The notes below the pieces were generated by a model. That model was not told where the DNA came from and ran no database searches. It was given only the letters and a program-made list of their open reading frames with translations. A stretch of DNA of 64,000 nt from JADKIH01 sp031385005 (lineage in GTDB: Bacteria > Bacteroidota > Bacteroidia > AKYH767-A > 2013-40CM-41-45). The DNA is taken from positions 37,388 through 101,387 of the forward strand of contig JANNBB010000062.1 of assembly GCA_031385005.1 (NCBI GenBank), written 5' to 3'. Positions 46,266 to 57,132 of the stretch are shown piece by piece (position 1 is the stretch's first letter; every line of letters starts with the position of its first letter). Position numbers and translations under genes: made by a program.

Positions 46266-46697
46266 ATGATTCAAAGAATCCAATCACTTTTATTATTGTT
46301 TTCAACACTTTTAAGTGCGCTGTTACTCTATCTTCCGGTTTATGAATTGATTTCTGTACCGGATAATGTATCCGTGGTTACCCGTTTTACCATTATGTCC
46401 AGTGCGCTTTTAGTCATTTTAAATGGTGGAATAGGAATACTTTCCTTCTTTGCAATTTTTCTGTACCGGACAAGAAATATTCAGATTCGCATGTGCAACC
46501 TGGCTCTTTTGCTTTCATGTGTACTAATCGGGTTGCTGTTTTTTGTCGCAGATACCATGTCGACCAGTATGAATCAAAAAATTCATTATCTCTATGGAAG
46601 TTACATTCCTTTGATACAGGTGTTGATTATTTTCCTTGCCACTCGCGCCATAAAAAGGGATGAAAATTTAATTCGTTCGGCAGATCGGTTAAGGTAG
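46266..46697 (+). CDS. DUF4293 membrane protein
   Basis: A 143-aa protein with four TM segments (about 8-26, 43-66, 78-96, 112-130) and the family-typical opening MIQRIQSLLLLFSTLLSALL. C-terminus Arg/Lys-rich, KRDENLIRSADRLR. DUF4293 is found mainly in Bacteroidota and its role is unknown. It overlaps the 3' end of the convergent phosphodiesterase gene by 9 bp. Confidence 0.85.
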   Translation: MIQRIQSLLLLFSTLLSALLLYLPVYELISVPDNVSVVTRFTIMSSALLVILNGGIGILSFFAIFLYRTRNIQIRMCNLALLLSCVLIGLLFFVADTMSTSMNQKIHYLYGSYIPLIQVLIIFLATRAIKRDENLIRSADRLR

Positions 46698-47204
46698 GTT
46701 TTCAATTAAGCCGCGAAGTCCAAGTTCTATTGCTTCCGGATATTTAATTTTTCCGTCTTCAATTTCAAAACGAAGTAAGGTTCTGATTTTATGAAAACCA
46801 TGTTTCCCTGCAGCACCTGGGTTCATGTGTAATAAATTGTTTTTCTTATCCGGCATCACCTTTAATATATGCGAATGCCCACAGATAAAAAGTCCGGGTT
46901 TAAAATCTTCAATTTTTTTTCTGGCTTCCGGAAAGTAGTTGCCCGGATAACCGCCAATATGCGTGATGTAAACTTTTAAACCTTCGCATTCAAATAGCTG
47001 ATCGAGTGGGTGGGTTTGCCTTAATTCAGTTCCGTCAATATTTCCGTAAACTCCCCTCAAGGTTCGGAACGATTGCAGTTGATCAGAAACGACGATGTCG
47101 CCGAAATCTCCTGCATGCCAGATTTCGTCACACTCATTGAAGTAGTTAAAAACCTTCGGGTCGAGATAGCCGTGGGTGTCGCTAATCAATCCGATTTTCT
47201 TCAT
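46689..47204 (-). CDS. YfcE/YsnB-type metallophosphoesterase
   Basis: A 171-aa calcineurin-like phosphodiesterase. Motifs: GLISDTHGYLD, HAGDFGD, YGNID, ITHIGGYPG and CGHSHI with a closing MNPGAAGKHGFH. Small enzymes of this family act on phosphodiesters; substrate unknown. Its start ATG overlaps the batE stop region by one base. Confidence 0.9.
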   Translation of the reverse strand: MKKIGLISDTHGYLDPKVFNYFNECDEIWHAGDFGDIVVSDQLQSFRTLRGVYGNIDGTELRQTHPLDQLFECEGLKVYITHIGGYPGNYFPEARKKIEDFKPGLFICGHSHILKVMPDKKNNLLHMNPGAAGKHGFHKIRTLLRFEIEDGKIKYPEAIELGLRGLIENLP

Positions 47205-47974
47205 CAGATTTTTTCTATGTCTTCTGATTTCATCCAGCCAACACTGCCGTTTGCAATTCTGATTTTATGCCAGTTATTCAACTGGTCGAGTAAATCAACC
47301 TTTGTTCCTTCATGAAGGATGAACAAGTCGTTGCCTTTTTCATCCGGCGAACTTTTTATGTAAACAGAAGTCGCCATTATTATGGCTTTCTGATCTACAT
47401 AATTTATTGCATGACTTCTATAAGCTATGATTGCTGTTCCTGATGTCAATAGAATGAGTCCAAGCATGGAAATAAAAGCAATTTTTTTCGTTGCTATCGA
47501 TTGTCCGACTATGTAAAATGCGGCTGAACCGAACAATAACCAGGAGAGTATTATTAATATCGTCGCCCAACTAGCTGAGGAGAAAATCAACGAAAGTTTA
47601 TTGATCCATTTCTTGTAAAAAATTTCAGGAACGTTTTCAATTTTATCAGCAACTTTCAAAGAAGCAATTTTTAAATTGAAAATTACATCTTCATCATCAG
47701 GATTGGATTTGAGGGCACGCTCGTAATTTAGTATTGCTTTGGCGAAGTTTCCATTTTTAAAATAAGCATTTCCGAGATTGTAGAAAACATCTGAGGAGTG
47801 AAAATCTTCCTTCAGGAGTTTTTCGTAAAGCTGAATGCTTTTTTCAAATTGAAGTTTTTGATAGGCCGTATTGGCCTCCTGATATATTTTCTGACCTTCA
47901 TTTATTGTTTGGCCTATTGCGCCAACAGAAGCAGAAAGAAAAACGAATAGTATGCTAACGATCAGTTTTTTCAT
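47204..47974 (-). CDS. batE: BatE: TPR and SH3 domain membrane protein
   Basis: A 256-aa protein at the end of the Bat operon. Signal-type N-terminus (KKLIVSILFVFLSASVG), TPR repeats (about residues 30-100; GQKIYQEANTAYQKLQFEKS, VFYNLGNAYFKNG), two TM helices (about 140-195), and a C-terminal SH3b-like domain with ATSVYIKSSPDEKGNDLFIL. ATG at 47974 is chosen because the upstream gene ends one base before. Bat proteins are linked with aerotolerance and envelope stress in Bacteroides. Confidence 0.85.
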   Translation of the reverse strand: MKKLIVSILFVFLSASVGAIGQTINEGQKIYQEANTAYQKLQFEKSIQLYEKLLKEDFHSSDVFYNLGNAYFKNGNFAKAILNYERALKSNPDDEDVIFNLKIASLKVADKIENVPEIFYKKWINKLSLIFSSASWATILIILSWLLFGSAAFYIVGQSIATKKIAFISMLGLILLTSGTAIIAYRSHAINYVDQKAIIMATSVYIKSSPDEKGNDLFILHEGTKVDLLDQLNNWHKIRIANGSVGWMKSEDIEKI

Positions 47975-47975
47975 C

Positions 47976-49856
47976 TTAGGAAATGGCGTTTTCAAGTCGA
48001 GATATGATTTCAATACCTTTATTGTAAATAACTTCATTGCTTTCGGAAGTTCCGCCGGCGAAACGGGCAAACTCACAGGTATTCAACGTATCTGTAAATT
48101 GGTCGATGAGAGGTTGTGGAACATTTCTTTTTTCAAGTGCCGATGCTGTAGTTTCTTTGGAGAGATCAGAAACTGGTATCTGAAGCTTATCGCTGATAAA
48201 TCCCCAAAGTGCACGGAACATTTCGTCGAGAAATTTTTCTTTCTCATTCTGCGCCATGAATTTCTTCGCTGCACTCAATCTTTTCATCGCGACTTTATTG
48301 GCTCGCTGGCTGCGAATAAGACGAATATTTCCTGCCATCGATTTATTCCTTTTACGAATAAAGAGAAGTCCGATGAAGAGTAAAGCAGGAGCCGCCATAA
48401 ATGTATAAAAGGCCGGCGAGTTAAAAGGCGATTGATTTCCTCTGGTTAATTCCGTTTCTTTTGTTTTGATGTAGCGGATGTCTTTTCCCAGAATTTGAAC
48501 GTCTGATTTACTTACTCCTGAAACAACAGTTGTCTCTGTTTCATTTCCTCTCTGAACTTTCAGCGTAATGCTTGGCGATTCAATTGTCTGATATTGCTTT
48601 TTATCAAGATCAAAGTAGGAAAATGGTGCAACGGGAATTTTGTATTCACCGGCGTTGCGGGGAATCATCAGAAATTCAAAAACCTTGCTTCCTGAAACAC
48701 CATTGGCTGATGCAATAGCAGAAACATTTTCCTTTGGATCATAGGTTTCAAAATCGGGTGGTATTTCTATGTGAGGAGCATCGATAAGCCGTATATTTCC
48801 TTTGCCGGTAATCTTGATTTTTAAATTGACAGCATCGTGCGCTTTTACTTCTTTTTTATCGAGTGAAATGTCGCAAACAAATTTACCTACAGCACCGGTA
48901 AATCCGGCCGGAGCTCCGGGTGGAAGATCGCGAACCGTAATTTTAATCGGTTCACTTTTCAGCGGAACTTTAATATCCTGAAGATTGTTGTTGAAAAATG
49001 GATTATTGAAAAACGGATCATTAAAAAACTGGTCGAATGGATCATTACTTTTTTGGTTTTGCTGACGTTTTACCTGAACACGGGCAATCACTTCTCCTTC
49101 CATTGGGTCGATGCTCAAACTGCCGGTACGTTGTGGGAATAGAACAACCTTTTTGATATCGGCTACTTTGTAATTTACACCATCCAGATTTTCATTCCTG
49201 AATTCAAGCTGTTGTGGCATAGAAATTTCCTGACTCCAAAAAGCATTAAACGAAGGGAGTTTGCTTACGGAGTAATTAAGCAGTGTTACCTTCGTATATA
49301 ACCGGTAGGTTACTGAAATGGCTTCACCTATAAAGACATTTGATTTATCAATTTTCGCACGAATGAAAACATTGTTACCGCCACCTTTTACGGAAGGGTT
49401 ATCTCCGGATTGACCTTGATTTCCTCCTTGTCCCCCTTGCTGCTTGGGGGCGGCTTTTGAAACAAGAATGGTTACGGGCTCGGAGACAAGTTTTTTATTG
49501 CCGACTGTTATCTCAGCACTTCCTATTTTAAAGGATCCTTCTTTTATGGCCTGTAAAACGTAGGTGAAGGAAATGGTTTGTGAAACAGTTCCGTTAATGA
49601 TCTGCATTTGCGTACTCTGATTCGGACCAACGAGCACATTAAAGTCATTGAAAACCGGAGCACGGAAATTCTTTCCGGTAGAGTTAACGCTGAAAGTGAC
49701 TTCAACCTGCTCTCCGACGCTAATGGTATTGGAGGAAACGGTTGCTGTTAATTCCTGTGCTTGTATAGATGATGAAACCAAAAATAAAGCACAAAGGATC
49801 ATCCGAGCAGATAAGCGTTTGCGTTTCGTTTGTAGTATGTTGAAAAGGGTTTTCAA
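47976..49856 (-). CDS. batD: BatD: oxygen-tolerance family protein
   Basis: A 626-aa membrane protein with signal-type N-terminus, repeated beta domains such as ISVGEQVEVTFSV and SNVFIGEAISVTYRL, a Gly/Asn-rich patch (GGQGGNQGQSG) near residue 145, and a late TM helix (about 490-510) before a C-terminal cytoplasmic segment. The start is TTG at 49856, or ATG 49802 with a shorter signal; the basic KRKR stretch favours TTG. Expected to act in the periplasm with BatA and BatB. Confidence 0.85.
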   Translation of the reverse strand: MKTLFNILQTKRKRLSARMILCALFLVSSSIQAQELTATVSSNTISVGEQVEVTFSVNSTGKNFRAPVFNDFNVLVGPNQSTQMQIINGTVSQTISFTYVLQAIKEGSFKIGSAEITVGNKKLVSEPVTILVSKAAPKQQGGQGGNQGQSGDNPSVKGGGNNVFIRAKIDKSNVFIGEAISVTYRLYTKVTLLNYSVSKLPSFNAFWSQEISMPQQLEFRNENLDGVNYKVADIKKVVLFPQRTGSLSIDPMEGEVIARVQVKRQQNQKSNDPFDQFFNDPFFNNPFFNNNLQDIKVPLKSEPIKITVRDLPPGAPAGFTGAVGKFVCDISLDKKEVKAHDAVNLKIKITGKGNIRLIDAPHIEIPPDFETYDPKENVSAIASANGVSGSKVFEFLMIPRNAGEYKIPVAPFSYFDLDKKQYQTIESPSITLKVQRGNETETTVVSGVSKSDVQILGKDIRYIKTKETELTRGNQSPFNSPAFYTFMAAPALLFIGLLFIRKRNKSMAGNIRLIRSQRANKVAMKRLSAAKKFMAQNEKEKFLDEMFRALWGFISDKLQIPVSDLSKETTASALEKRNVPQPLIDQFTDTLNTCEFARFAGGTSESNEVIYNKGIEIISRLENAIS

Positions 49857-49927
49857 TTTTTTTGAATTAATGGAATTCTATTTGGGTTTATAAGGAGTGT
49901 AATGGTGCACATTTTTAAAGGGTGAAT

Positions 49928-50725
<798 letters not shown>

Positions 50726-50735
50726 GATGGCAATT

Positions 50736-51776
50736 TTAATTTTTTTCTACTTTAAACAAGTTAAGTCGCTGTATAAATTTACTTCTCCGTTCAGAAATGG
50801 AAAATTCAAGCAGGAGTAAAAACAAACCGGCCGCGAGAAAATATTGAAAACGATCTTCGAAGCCGGTGAACTGTTTCGTTCCGAAGGATTTTTTTTCCAT
50901 TTTGTTGATTTGTCCTAAAATAGTAGAAAGTCCATCATCGCTGTTAGTGGCTCGAACGAAAACTCCTTTTCCTTCGGCAGCAATTTGTTGTAAAGTCAGA
51001 CTTTCTAATTTGGTAATTACGGTAGAACCATTGTTGTCTTTTTGAAAATCGATTTGTCTGCCATTACTGTAGAGAGGAATAGGGGCTCCATCAATTGATC
51101 CCATTCCTATGGTATGAATGATAATCCCTTTTTCATTTGCTTTTTTGGCAGATTCGACAGCATCTTCTTCGTGGTTTTCTCCATCAGTAATGATCACGAG
51201 GGCTTTGTGTTTATTTTCGTTTCCGACGAAAGATTCTTCGGCCAAATCTATTGCACAACCGATGCATGTACCTTGTGTAGGTACTAAATCCGTTTCTATT
51301 GTGGAAAGAAAAAGTTTAGCCGCTGCATAATCAGTCGTGATTGGAAGTTGTACGTAAGCTTTGCCTGCAAAAACGATCATTCCTATTCTGTCGTTTTGCA
51401 GTTTGTCAATAAGCCGGCTAATTGCCTGTTTGGAACGTTCCAGGCGGTTAGGACGAATGTCTTCCGCCTTCATGCTGTTTGAAACATCGAGAGCGATGAT
51501 AATATCAACACCTTCTCGTTTTACTTCTTCCAGCCGAGTCCCTAATTGGGGGTTCGCGCATGCAATGATTAAGAAAGTGAGCCCGAGTAAAGCGAGTACG
51601 ATTTTCAATATAGGTTTACTTGTCGAGTATCCAGATGACAGCTTGTCCATAAGAACTTGTTCGCCGATTTTTCTTCGAACTCTTTTTTTCCAGTCTTGCA
51701 TCAATAGAAATGAAAGTAAGATAACCGGAATGATTATCAGTGTATACAAATACTCGGGGTGTGCGAAGCGATACAT
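50736..51776 (-). CDS. batB: BatB: VWA-domain membrane protein
   Basis: A 346-aa protein with two N-terminal TM helices (about 8-26 and 57-75), a von Willebrand factor A domain with metal site DVSNSMKAEDIRPNR, and a C-terminal TM helix near 309-325. Motifs typical of the family: VFAGKAYVQLPITTDY and GCAIDLAEESF. It overlaps the BatA stop by one base. Acts at the membrane as part of the Bat complex. Confidence 0.88.
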   Translation of the reverse strand: MYRFAHPEYLYTLIIIPVILLSFLLMQDWKKRVRRKIGEQVLMDKLSSGYSTSKPILKIVLALLGLTFLIIACANPQLGTRLEEVKREGVDIIIALDVSNSMKAEDIRPNRLERSKQAISRLIDKLQNDRIGMIVFAGKAYVQLPITTDYAAAKLFLSTIETDLVPTQGTCIGCAIDLAEESFVGNENKHKALVIITDGENHEEDAVESAKKANEKGIIIHTIGMGSIDGAPIPLYSNGRQIDFQKDNNGSTVITKLESLTLQQIAAEGKGVFVRATNSDDGLSTILGQINKMEKKSFGTKQFTGFEDRFQYFLAAGLFLLLLEFSISERRSKFIQRLNLFKVEKN

Positions 51777-52771
51777 CAGGGTATTCGTTTAAAGAGTGTA
51801 AACAGTAACGTAAAATCCAATATGATAAAAAGCAAAGACCCCATTGCCCAGGGATAAAATTCTTCCGTATGATTTCGGAATTCAGTTACGGCAATTTTTG
51901 TTTTTTCCAGTTTATCGATGGAGTTATAGATTTCTTTTAGTTTGGAAGTATTCGTTGCGCGAAAATATCGGCCATCCGTGTCTTCGGCGATTTTCTGAAG
52001 CACTTCTTCGTCAATTTGCACTTCAACATTTTGGTATTGAATTCCAAAAGGAGTTTTAAACGGATAGGGAGCCATTCCACGAGTACCAACACCAATCGTG
52101 TAAACACGGATGCCAAATGTTTTTGCTATTTCTCCCGCTGTTTCGGGAGCAATTGCGCCAACGTTGTTTACTCCATCGGTAAGTAAAATGATGACTTTGC
52201 TTTTAGCTGTACTGTTTCGGATACGGTTAACCGCAGTTGCAAGGCCTTCGCCGATAGCAGTACCATCAGCCAATAAACCTGACTGTATTCCTGAGAAAAG
52301 ATTTTTGAGAACGGCATGATCTGTTGTCAATGGACATTGCGTAAAGCTTTCTCCACCGAAAACAACTAAGCCGATTCTGTCGTTTGGCCGGCTGCCGATA
52401 AAATCATCAGCCACTTTTTTTGCAGCTTCAATGCGATTTGGTTTAAGGTCTTCTGCAAGCATTGAACTTGAAATATCAAGCGCCATCATAATATCAATGC
52501 CCTCTGTCGTTACGTTTTGCCCGCTCGAAGTAGATTGCGGTCTGGCGAGAGCAATGATAGCCAATGTAAATGCCAACAACTTAAATATAAATGGCAAAAT
52601 ACTTAGCCGCTGCTTAAGTGAAGGTCGCAGCCCCTGAAAAGTCCGGAAGTTGGAAAACCGTAACGGAGATGTTTTCCGGTTCAGGTAGAAAATATAAAAC
52701 ACTACCATCAGTGGAATGATCAACAGTAGCCATAACAATTTTGGATTGGCAAATGTAATATCGCTCATCAT
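51776..52771 (-). CDS. batA: BatA: VWA-domain membrane protein
   Basis: A 331-aa protein with N-terminal TM helices (about 12-30, 58-76) and a VWA domain with MIDAS DISSSMLAEDLKPNR and VFGGESFTQCPLTTDH. A C-terminal TM ends the protein (WAMGSLLFIILDFTLLF). Paralogue of BatB. The first ATG at 52771 overlaps the preceding gene's end by 4 bp. Confidence 0.88.
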   Translation of the reverse strand: MMSDITFANPKLLWLLLIIPLMVVFYIFYLNRKTSPLRFSNFRTFQGLRPSLKQRLSILPFIFKLLAFTLAIIALARPQSTSSGQNVTTEGIDIMMALDISSSMLAEDLKPNRIEAAKKVADDFIGSRPNDRIGLVVFGGESFTQCPLTTDHAVLKNLFSGIQSGLLADGTAIGEGLATAVNRIRNSTAKSKVIILLTDGVNNVGAIAPETAGEIAKTFGIRVYTIGVGTRGMAPYPFKTPFGIQYQNVEVQIDEEVLQKIAEDTDGRYFRATNTSKLKEIYNSIDKLEKTKIAVTEFRNHTEEFYPWAMGSLLFIILDFTLLFTLFKRIP

Positions 52772-53769
52772 GATGCTACCTCCTGTTTCTCTAAATCTGC
52801 TTTAACTACGGGTCTTGTAACATGAATAAACTCATAGGCAAATGCCATGGAGTTTTCATTCTCCGTAGGGAATGGCTGAGCTTTTGCAAATTTTACCATA
52901 TCGGCTTGTCGAAGAATAAAGCCGAGTTTTTCTTTTATGTCGGTCGGAATTAATGTTGCATCAAAATGTTTTAGAATTTCATCAGTTGTTTGTTCCATGG
53001 CATTAATAGAAAACCGTCTTTCGATGTATTGTCTGATAATTTCTGTTAACTCACTGTAGTATTTTTTTGTAAATCCCTGTTGCCATAATTTTTCGGATTC
53101 AATACGTTTTAATCCTTCAAGCGCAATTTCATGTGCCGGTCTTTCCGGAATTTTAGGAATGAACACCGGTTTTTCTTTGCGTTTAAATCGTTTATATATA
53201 TAAAAAATTAATATGCCCAGAGCAATAGCAAGAAGACCGTAAATCAGGTAGTCTTGCCATGGGAATGGTACATTGATAATATTTTTCAGTGCCTTAATTT
53301 CTTTAGTTGTATCTACAGGGACTGTCACTACAGTCATCAGCATGGGCTCTGTTGCCATGGAGTCACTTAAATTTCCTGTATTTTGAGTAAAATAAAATGG
53401 AGGGATAACGAAATAGCCTGAATCGAAGCTGGTAAGTGTTAATTGTTGACGAAGGGTAAGTGCTGTAGAATCTTTTGGAGATAAGGTATCAATTTTACCT
53501 CGATTAACGATTTCAAAATTATTGAAAGTGTCTGTTAAAAACGGAAAATTAATTTTTGAACCGGTAGTAACATTGGCTGTCAGGTTTACATGAAATTGTT
53601 CGCCTATGCGAATTTGATTGGTATCTGTAGTGGCCTGAACAGAATTGATTTTGGCGGAAATAGAATATGGGAAAATCAGAAAAAGGAATACAGCAAAAAT
53701 AGTTTTTGCCGAAAGTATCCTGCTGATTTGAATTACGCGATTAATATTCTTGCTGAAAATCATATTCAT
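52768..53769 (-). CDS. Bat-operon membrane protein (DUF4381-like)
   Basis: A 333-aa protein placed between the DUF58 and BatA genes. It has a signal peptide (about 1-40), a beta-rich extracytoplasmic domain with IRIGEQFHVNLTANV, a TM helix (DYLIYGLLAIALGILIFYIY, about 175-193), and a charged helical tail ending in KAQPFPTENENSMAFAYEF. The place in the operon is where many Bacteroidota carry such a gene. Function unknown. Confidence 0.75.
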   Translation of the reverse strand: MNMIFSKNINRVIQISRILSAKTIFAVFLFLIFPYSISAKINSVQATTDTNQIRIGEQFHVNLTANVTTGSKINFPFLTDTFNNFEIVNRGKIDTLSPKDSTALTLRQQLTLTSFDSGYFVIPPFYFTQNTGNLSDSMATEPMLMTVVTVPVDTTKEIKALKNIINVPFPWQDYLIYGLLAIALGILIFYIYKRFKRKEKPVFIPKIPERPAHEIALEGLKRIESEKLWQQGFTKKYYSELTEIIRQYIERRFSINAMEQTTDEILKHFDATLIPTDIKEKLGFILRQADMVKFAKAQPFPTENENSMAFAYEFIHVTRPVVKADLEKQEVAS

Positions 53770-53782
53770 GGATTAGTGGCAA

Positions 53783-54658
53783 TTACTTTTTACTTCCTCT
53801 TTTTTTGAAAAGTCTCATCAGGGGAGTGATATAAGATTCATCTGTTCGGATTTTTGCTTTATCTACACCGGACCTCGAAAAAATATCTTTCAATTCACGA
53901 TCCATCTTGTTCCAGTTTTTAGCGAATAACTCACGCATGGATTTGTCGCTTGAATCAACTAAAATAACTTCTCCTGATTCCGCATCCTGAAAATGGATGA
54001 GTCCGGCATTTGGCATTTCTGTTTCACGCTGATCGTAGATTTGTAAGGCGACGACATCGTGTTTTTTATTTGCAAGTTTGAGTGCGTCTTCAAAATTAGT
54101 ATCTTGAAAATCGGAAATGACGAAACAGATGGATCTTTTTTTTATTGCATTTCTAACATAACGCAGCGCTTCGCTGATATTAGTTTTAGAATGAGCAGGT
54201 TTGAATTCAATCAGCTCCCGGATAATTCGTAAAATATGTGTTTTTCCTTTTTTGGGCGGAATGAATTTTTCAATTTTATCGCTAAAGAAGATAAGGCCAA
54301 TCTTATCATTGTTTTGTATAGCAGAAAATGAAAGGACAGCGCAAAGTTCTGTCATCAGATCTTTCTTGAACAGATTTTTAGTTCCAAATGAACCGGAGGC
54401 GCTGACATCTACTACGAGAATAACAGTTAACTCTCTTTCTTCTTCGAAAACTTTGACGTATGGATGACCTAAGCGAGCTGTAACATTCCAGTCGATCGAT
54501 CGGATATCATCTCCTGCCATGTATTCGCGCACTTCACTAAAAGCCATACCTCTTCCTTTGAAAGCACTGTGATATTCGCCCGAAAAAATATGCGACGAAA
54601 GCCCACGTGTTTTTATTTCAATCTTTCTGACTTTTTTAAGCAGCTCCTGTGTTTCCAT
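53783..54658 (-). CDS. DUF58 domain protein
   Basis: A 291-aa cytoplasmic protein of the DUF58 family with RAMEY-like and VWA features: RGMAFSEVREYMAGDDIRSI, and VVDVSASGSFGTKNL. In other bacteria DUF58 proteins associate with MoxR ATPases and von Willebrand proteins. ATG at 54658. Second gene of the MoxR-Bat operon. Confidence 0.88.
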   Translation of the reverse strand: METQELLKKVRKIEIKTRGLSSHIFSGEYHSAFKGRGMAFSEVREYMAGDDIRSIDWNVTARLGHPYVKVFEEERELTVILVVDVSASGSFGTKNLFKKDLMTELCAVLSFSAIQNNDKIGLIFFSDKIEKFIPPKKGKTHILRIIRELIEFKPAHSKTNISEALRYVRNAIKKRSICFVISDFQDTNFEDALKLANKKHDVVALQIYDQRETEMPNAGLIHFQDAESGEVILVDSSDKSMRELFAKNWNKMDRELKDIFSRSGVDKAKIRTDESYITPLMRLFKKRGSKK

Positions 54659-54716
54659 TTTTATCTTCAGATAACATCAACAATTGTTGGTAATCAATTT
54701 TGAAAGTGATAACCTG

Positions 54717-55703
54717 TTAAGGAACTTCAACAGTGTTCAGGATTTCATTGATGATTGTTTCACTGGTTACATTTTCTGCTTCAGCTTCATAGGTGATTCC
54801 GATACGATGACGCATAACATCGTGACAAACGGCACGAATATCCTCAGGGATTACATAACCGCGTCTTTTTATAAATGCATATGCTTTTGCAGCAAGAGCC
54901 AGATTTATGCTCGCGCGAGGGGAGCCGCCGTAACTGATTAACTGTTGTAACCGCGACAAGTTGTATTCTTTCGGCATACGGCTGGCAAAAACGATATCAA
55001 CAATATATTTTTCAATTTTCTCATCCATGTAAACATCTCTCACCATTGCACGGGCACGAAGAATGTCTTCGGTCTTAATGATTGGAGAGATTTTCGGTCC
55101 TGCCATTCCCATGTTCTGACGGATAATCAATTTTTCTTCTTCTTTAGTTGGATAGCCAATTACAATCTTCAGCATGAATCGATCTACCTGAGCTTCCGGT
55201 AATGGATAAGTTCCTTCCTGTTCAATTGGATTTTGAGTAGCAAGAACTAAAAAGGGTTCTTCCAGCGGAAAAGTGGTGTCGCCAATTGTTACTTGCTTTT
55301 CTTGCATGGCTTCGAGTAGTGCACTCTGAACTTTTGCAGGTGCACGGTTAATTTCATCGGCTAGAATGAAGTTGGCGAAGATAGGACCACGTCTTACAGT
55401 AAACGATTCTTGCTTCTGGTTGTAAATCATCGTTCCTATAAGATCAGCGGGCAGCAAATCGGGAGTGAACTGAATGCGGCTAAACTTAGCATGAATGGCC
55501 GAGGCAAGAGATTTAATTGCAAGTGTCTTGGCTAATCCCGGAACACCTTCCAATAAAATGTGACCATTTGCAAGTAAACCGATTAGCAACCTTTCTGTCA
55601 TGTACTTTTGGCCGATGATAACTTTGCCCAATTCCATGGTAATCATGTCAACAAAAGCAGATTCCTGCTGTATGCGATCGTTTATTTCTTTGATGTCCAT
55701 CAT
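54717..55703 (-). CDS. MoxR family AAA+ ATPase
   Basis: A 328-aa AAA+ ATPase with Walker A EGVPGLAKT, Walker B FILADEINRAPAKVQ, and the sensor region LATQNPIEQEGTYPLPEAQV. First gene of the operon MoxR-DUF58-DUF4381-like-BatA-BatB-BatC-BatD-BatE. MoxR proteins act as chaperones in assembling complexes. ATG at 55703 or 55700. A promoter should lie in the 143-bp gap upstream, but none was recognised. Confidence 0.93.
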   Translation of the reverse strand: MMDIKEINDRIQQESAFVDMITMELGKVIIGQKYMTERLLIGLLANGHILLEGVPGLAKTLAIKSLASAIHAKFSRIQFTPDLLPADLIGTMIYNQKQESFTVRRGPIFANFILADEINRAPAKVQSALLEAMQEKQVTIGDTTFPLEEPFLVLATQNPIEQEGTYPLPEAQVDRFMLKIVIGYPTKEEEKLIIRQNMGMAGPKISPIIKTEDILRARAMVRDVYMDEKIEKYIVDIVFASRMPKEYNLSRLQQLISYGGSPRASINLALAAKAYAFIKRRGYVIPEDIRAVCHDVMRHRIGITYEAEAENVTSETIINEILNTVEVP

Positions 55704-55846
55704 AAGAATTAATTTATTTTTTTGTATAATATTGAAAATGTGATTATTGACAGAGTAATTTGGTATAAATGAACTATAAAAAGAAGTTTTTTAAGAATTT
55801 TAAGCGGATGCAATTTTATTAAAATTTGCATTAAGCAAAAATGAAC

Positions 55847-57130
55847 TCAGGGGTTAAAGTTTGTTAAAAAACGGCTCTTTATTAACAGTTTTGATTTAAA
55901 GTTTTGAGCAATTGAAAACAATGAAAGAAGCAAAAGGGAAATTGCCAATCCGGGAAAAACGACAAGCCACCAGGCCTGATAATTTTGACGGGCCTGAAAG
56001 ATAAGACTTCCCCAACTGGCAGAATCAGCGGGAAGTCCAACTCCAAGAAAGGAAAGTCCGGTTTCAATCAGTATTGCAGAAGCAACACCAAAAATTCCGG
56101 TTAAAATAATTTGAGGAAGGGCATTCGGCAGCATGTGAAAAAATATTACCCTTCTTTTTTTATTCCCCATCGCTGTTGCTGCATCAACAAAGTTTAAGTT
56201 CTTCATTAGCAGAAATTGTCCCCGGGTTATTCGGGCAAAATCTGTCCAGGAAGTAAATCCGATGATGAGAATAATATTGAATAAGGATGGCCTCGTAATG
56301 GCAGCAAGCGTAAGTATCAGAATTAACCTCGGAAGCGACATGAAAATTTCTATTAGTCTGGAAATAATTGCATCGACAGGAATGGAAACTCTTTTTTTTA
56401 GATACCTGCTGAAATTAAAGGAAAATAATACAGGCCAAAATAAGAGTATGGTAAAGAAAAATGTGCTAATAAAAAGTTGCATGATTCCGAAAATGGAAGC
56501 TTGCATAAATGATTCGGCAATAATTTCTTTACGCAGATAGAAGGCATAAAACCAGGATGGAATGAGCATTAATAAAATTAGGATGATGCTTCCTCTGCTG
56601 GCCAATAATTTATTGTCGCCAAAAAAACCGGCCAGGGCTCCAAGAAAGACGCCCGGAAGAATGGCTATTAGCATGGAAAATATCCCAATGGTTAATGAAT
56701 TTCTACAACCATGAATTAAAGCCGAAAGTACATCGTTGCCTGTATTTCCTGTTCCTAGAAAATGCCTGTTAAAAGTGGGAAGGGCTTCTTGCTTCCCGTT
56801 TAAAAGGTAATATTGATTTTCAAATGGGGAAGAAAGTATATTATTCAAGTCGGAATGTACAGGCGACCAACTGACCGGAGCATGCAGGATTCCCGTGCTA
56901 TATTTTTTCCAGTCGATTGAATTTGCTCTTACTTTGTTGATATTTCCTGCAGAGTCGGTTAATTCAATATATGTGTTGTTGTTTAATGCCGGCAGAAATA
57001 TTTTATTATTCGTGGAAAAGTATAAAGGTTTTTCATTGGCAATTAGAGGCGCGAAGACAGCGATAAAAATATAGCCGAATATGGTAAGTATGCTTAAGCG
57101 ATAACTGAGTTTTCTGTTTCGCATTTTCAT
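55847..57130 (-). CDS. DppC-like peptide ABC permease
   Basis: A 427-aa permease of the OppC/DppC family. After an N-terminal TM helix comes a long (about 100 residues) extracytoplasmic insertion before the remaining TM helices, which makes it larger than usual (about 300 aa). The ABC-permease loop motif is seen in SWTDFARITRGQFLLMKNLNF. ATG at 57130, 2 bp after the DppB-like gene. Third gene of an operon with the binding protein and DppB; no ATPase genes follow here. Confidence 0.85.
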   Translation of the reverse strand: MKMRNRKLSYRLSILTIFGYIFIAVFAPLIANEKPLYFSTNNKIFLPALNNNTYIELTDSAGNINKVRANSIDWKKYSTGILHAPVSWSPVHSDLNNILSSPFENQYYLLNGKQEALPTFNRHFLGTGNTGNDVLSALIHGCRNSLTIGIFSMLIAILPGVFLGALAGFFGDNKLLASRGSIILILLMLIPSWFYAFYLRKEIIAESFMQASIFGIMQLFISTFFFTILLFWPVLFSFNFSRYLKKRVSIPVDAIISRLIEIFMSLPRLILILTLAAITRPSLFNIILIIGFTSWTDFARITRGQFLLMKNLNFVDAATAMGNKKRRVIFFHMLPNALPQIILTGIFGVASAILIETGLSFLGVGLPADSASWGSLIFQARQNYQAWWLVVFPGLAISLLLLSLFSIAQNFKSKLLIKSRFLTNFNP

Positions 57131-57132
57131 TT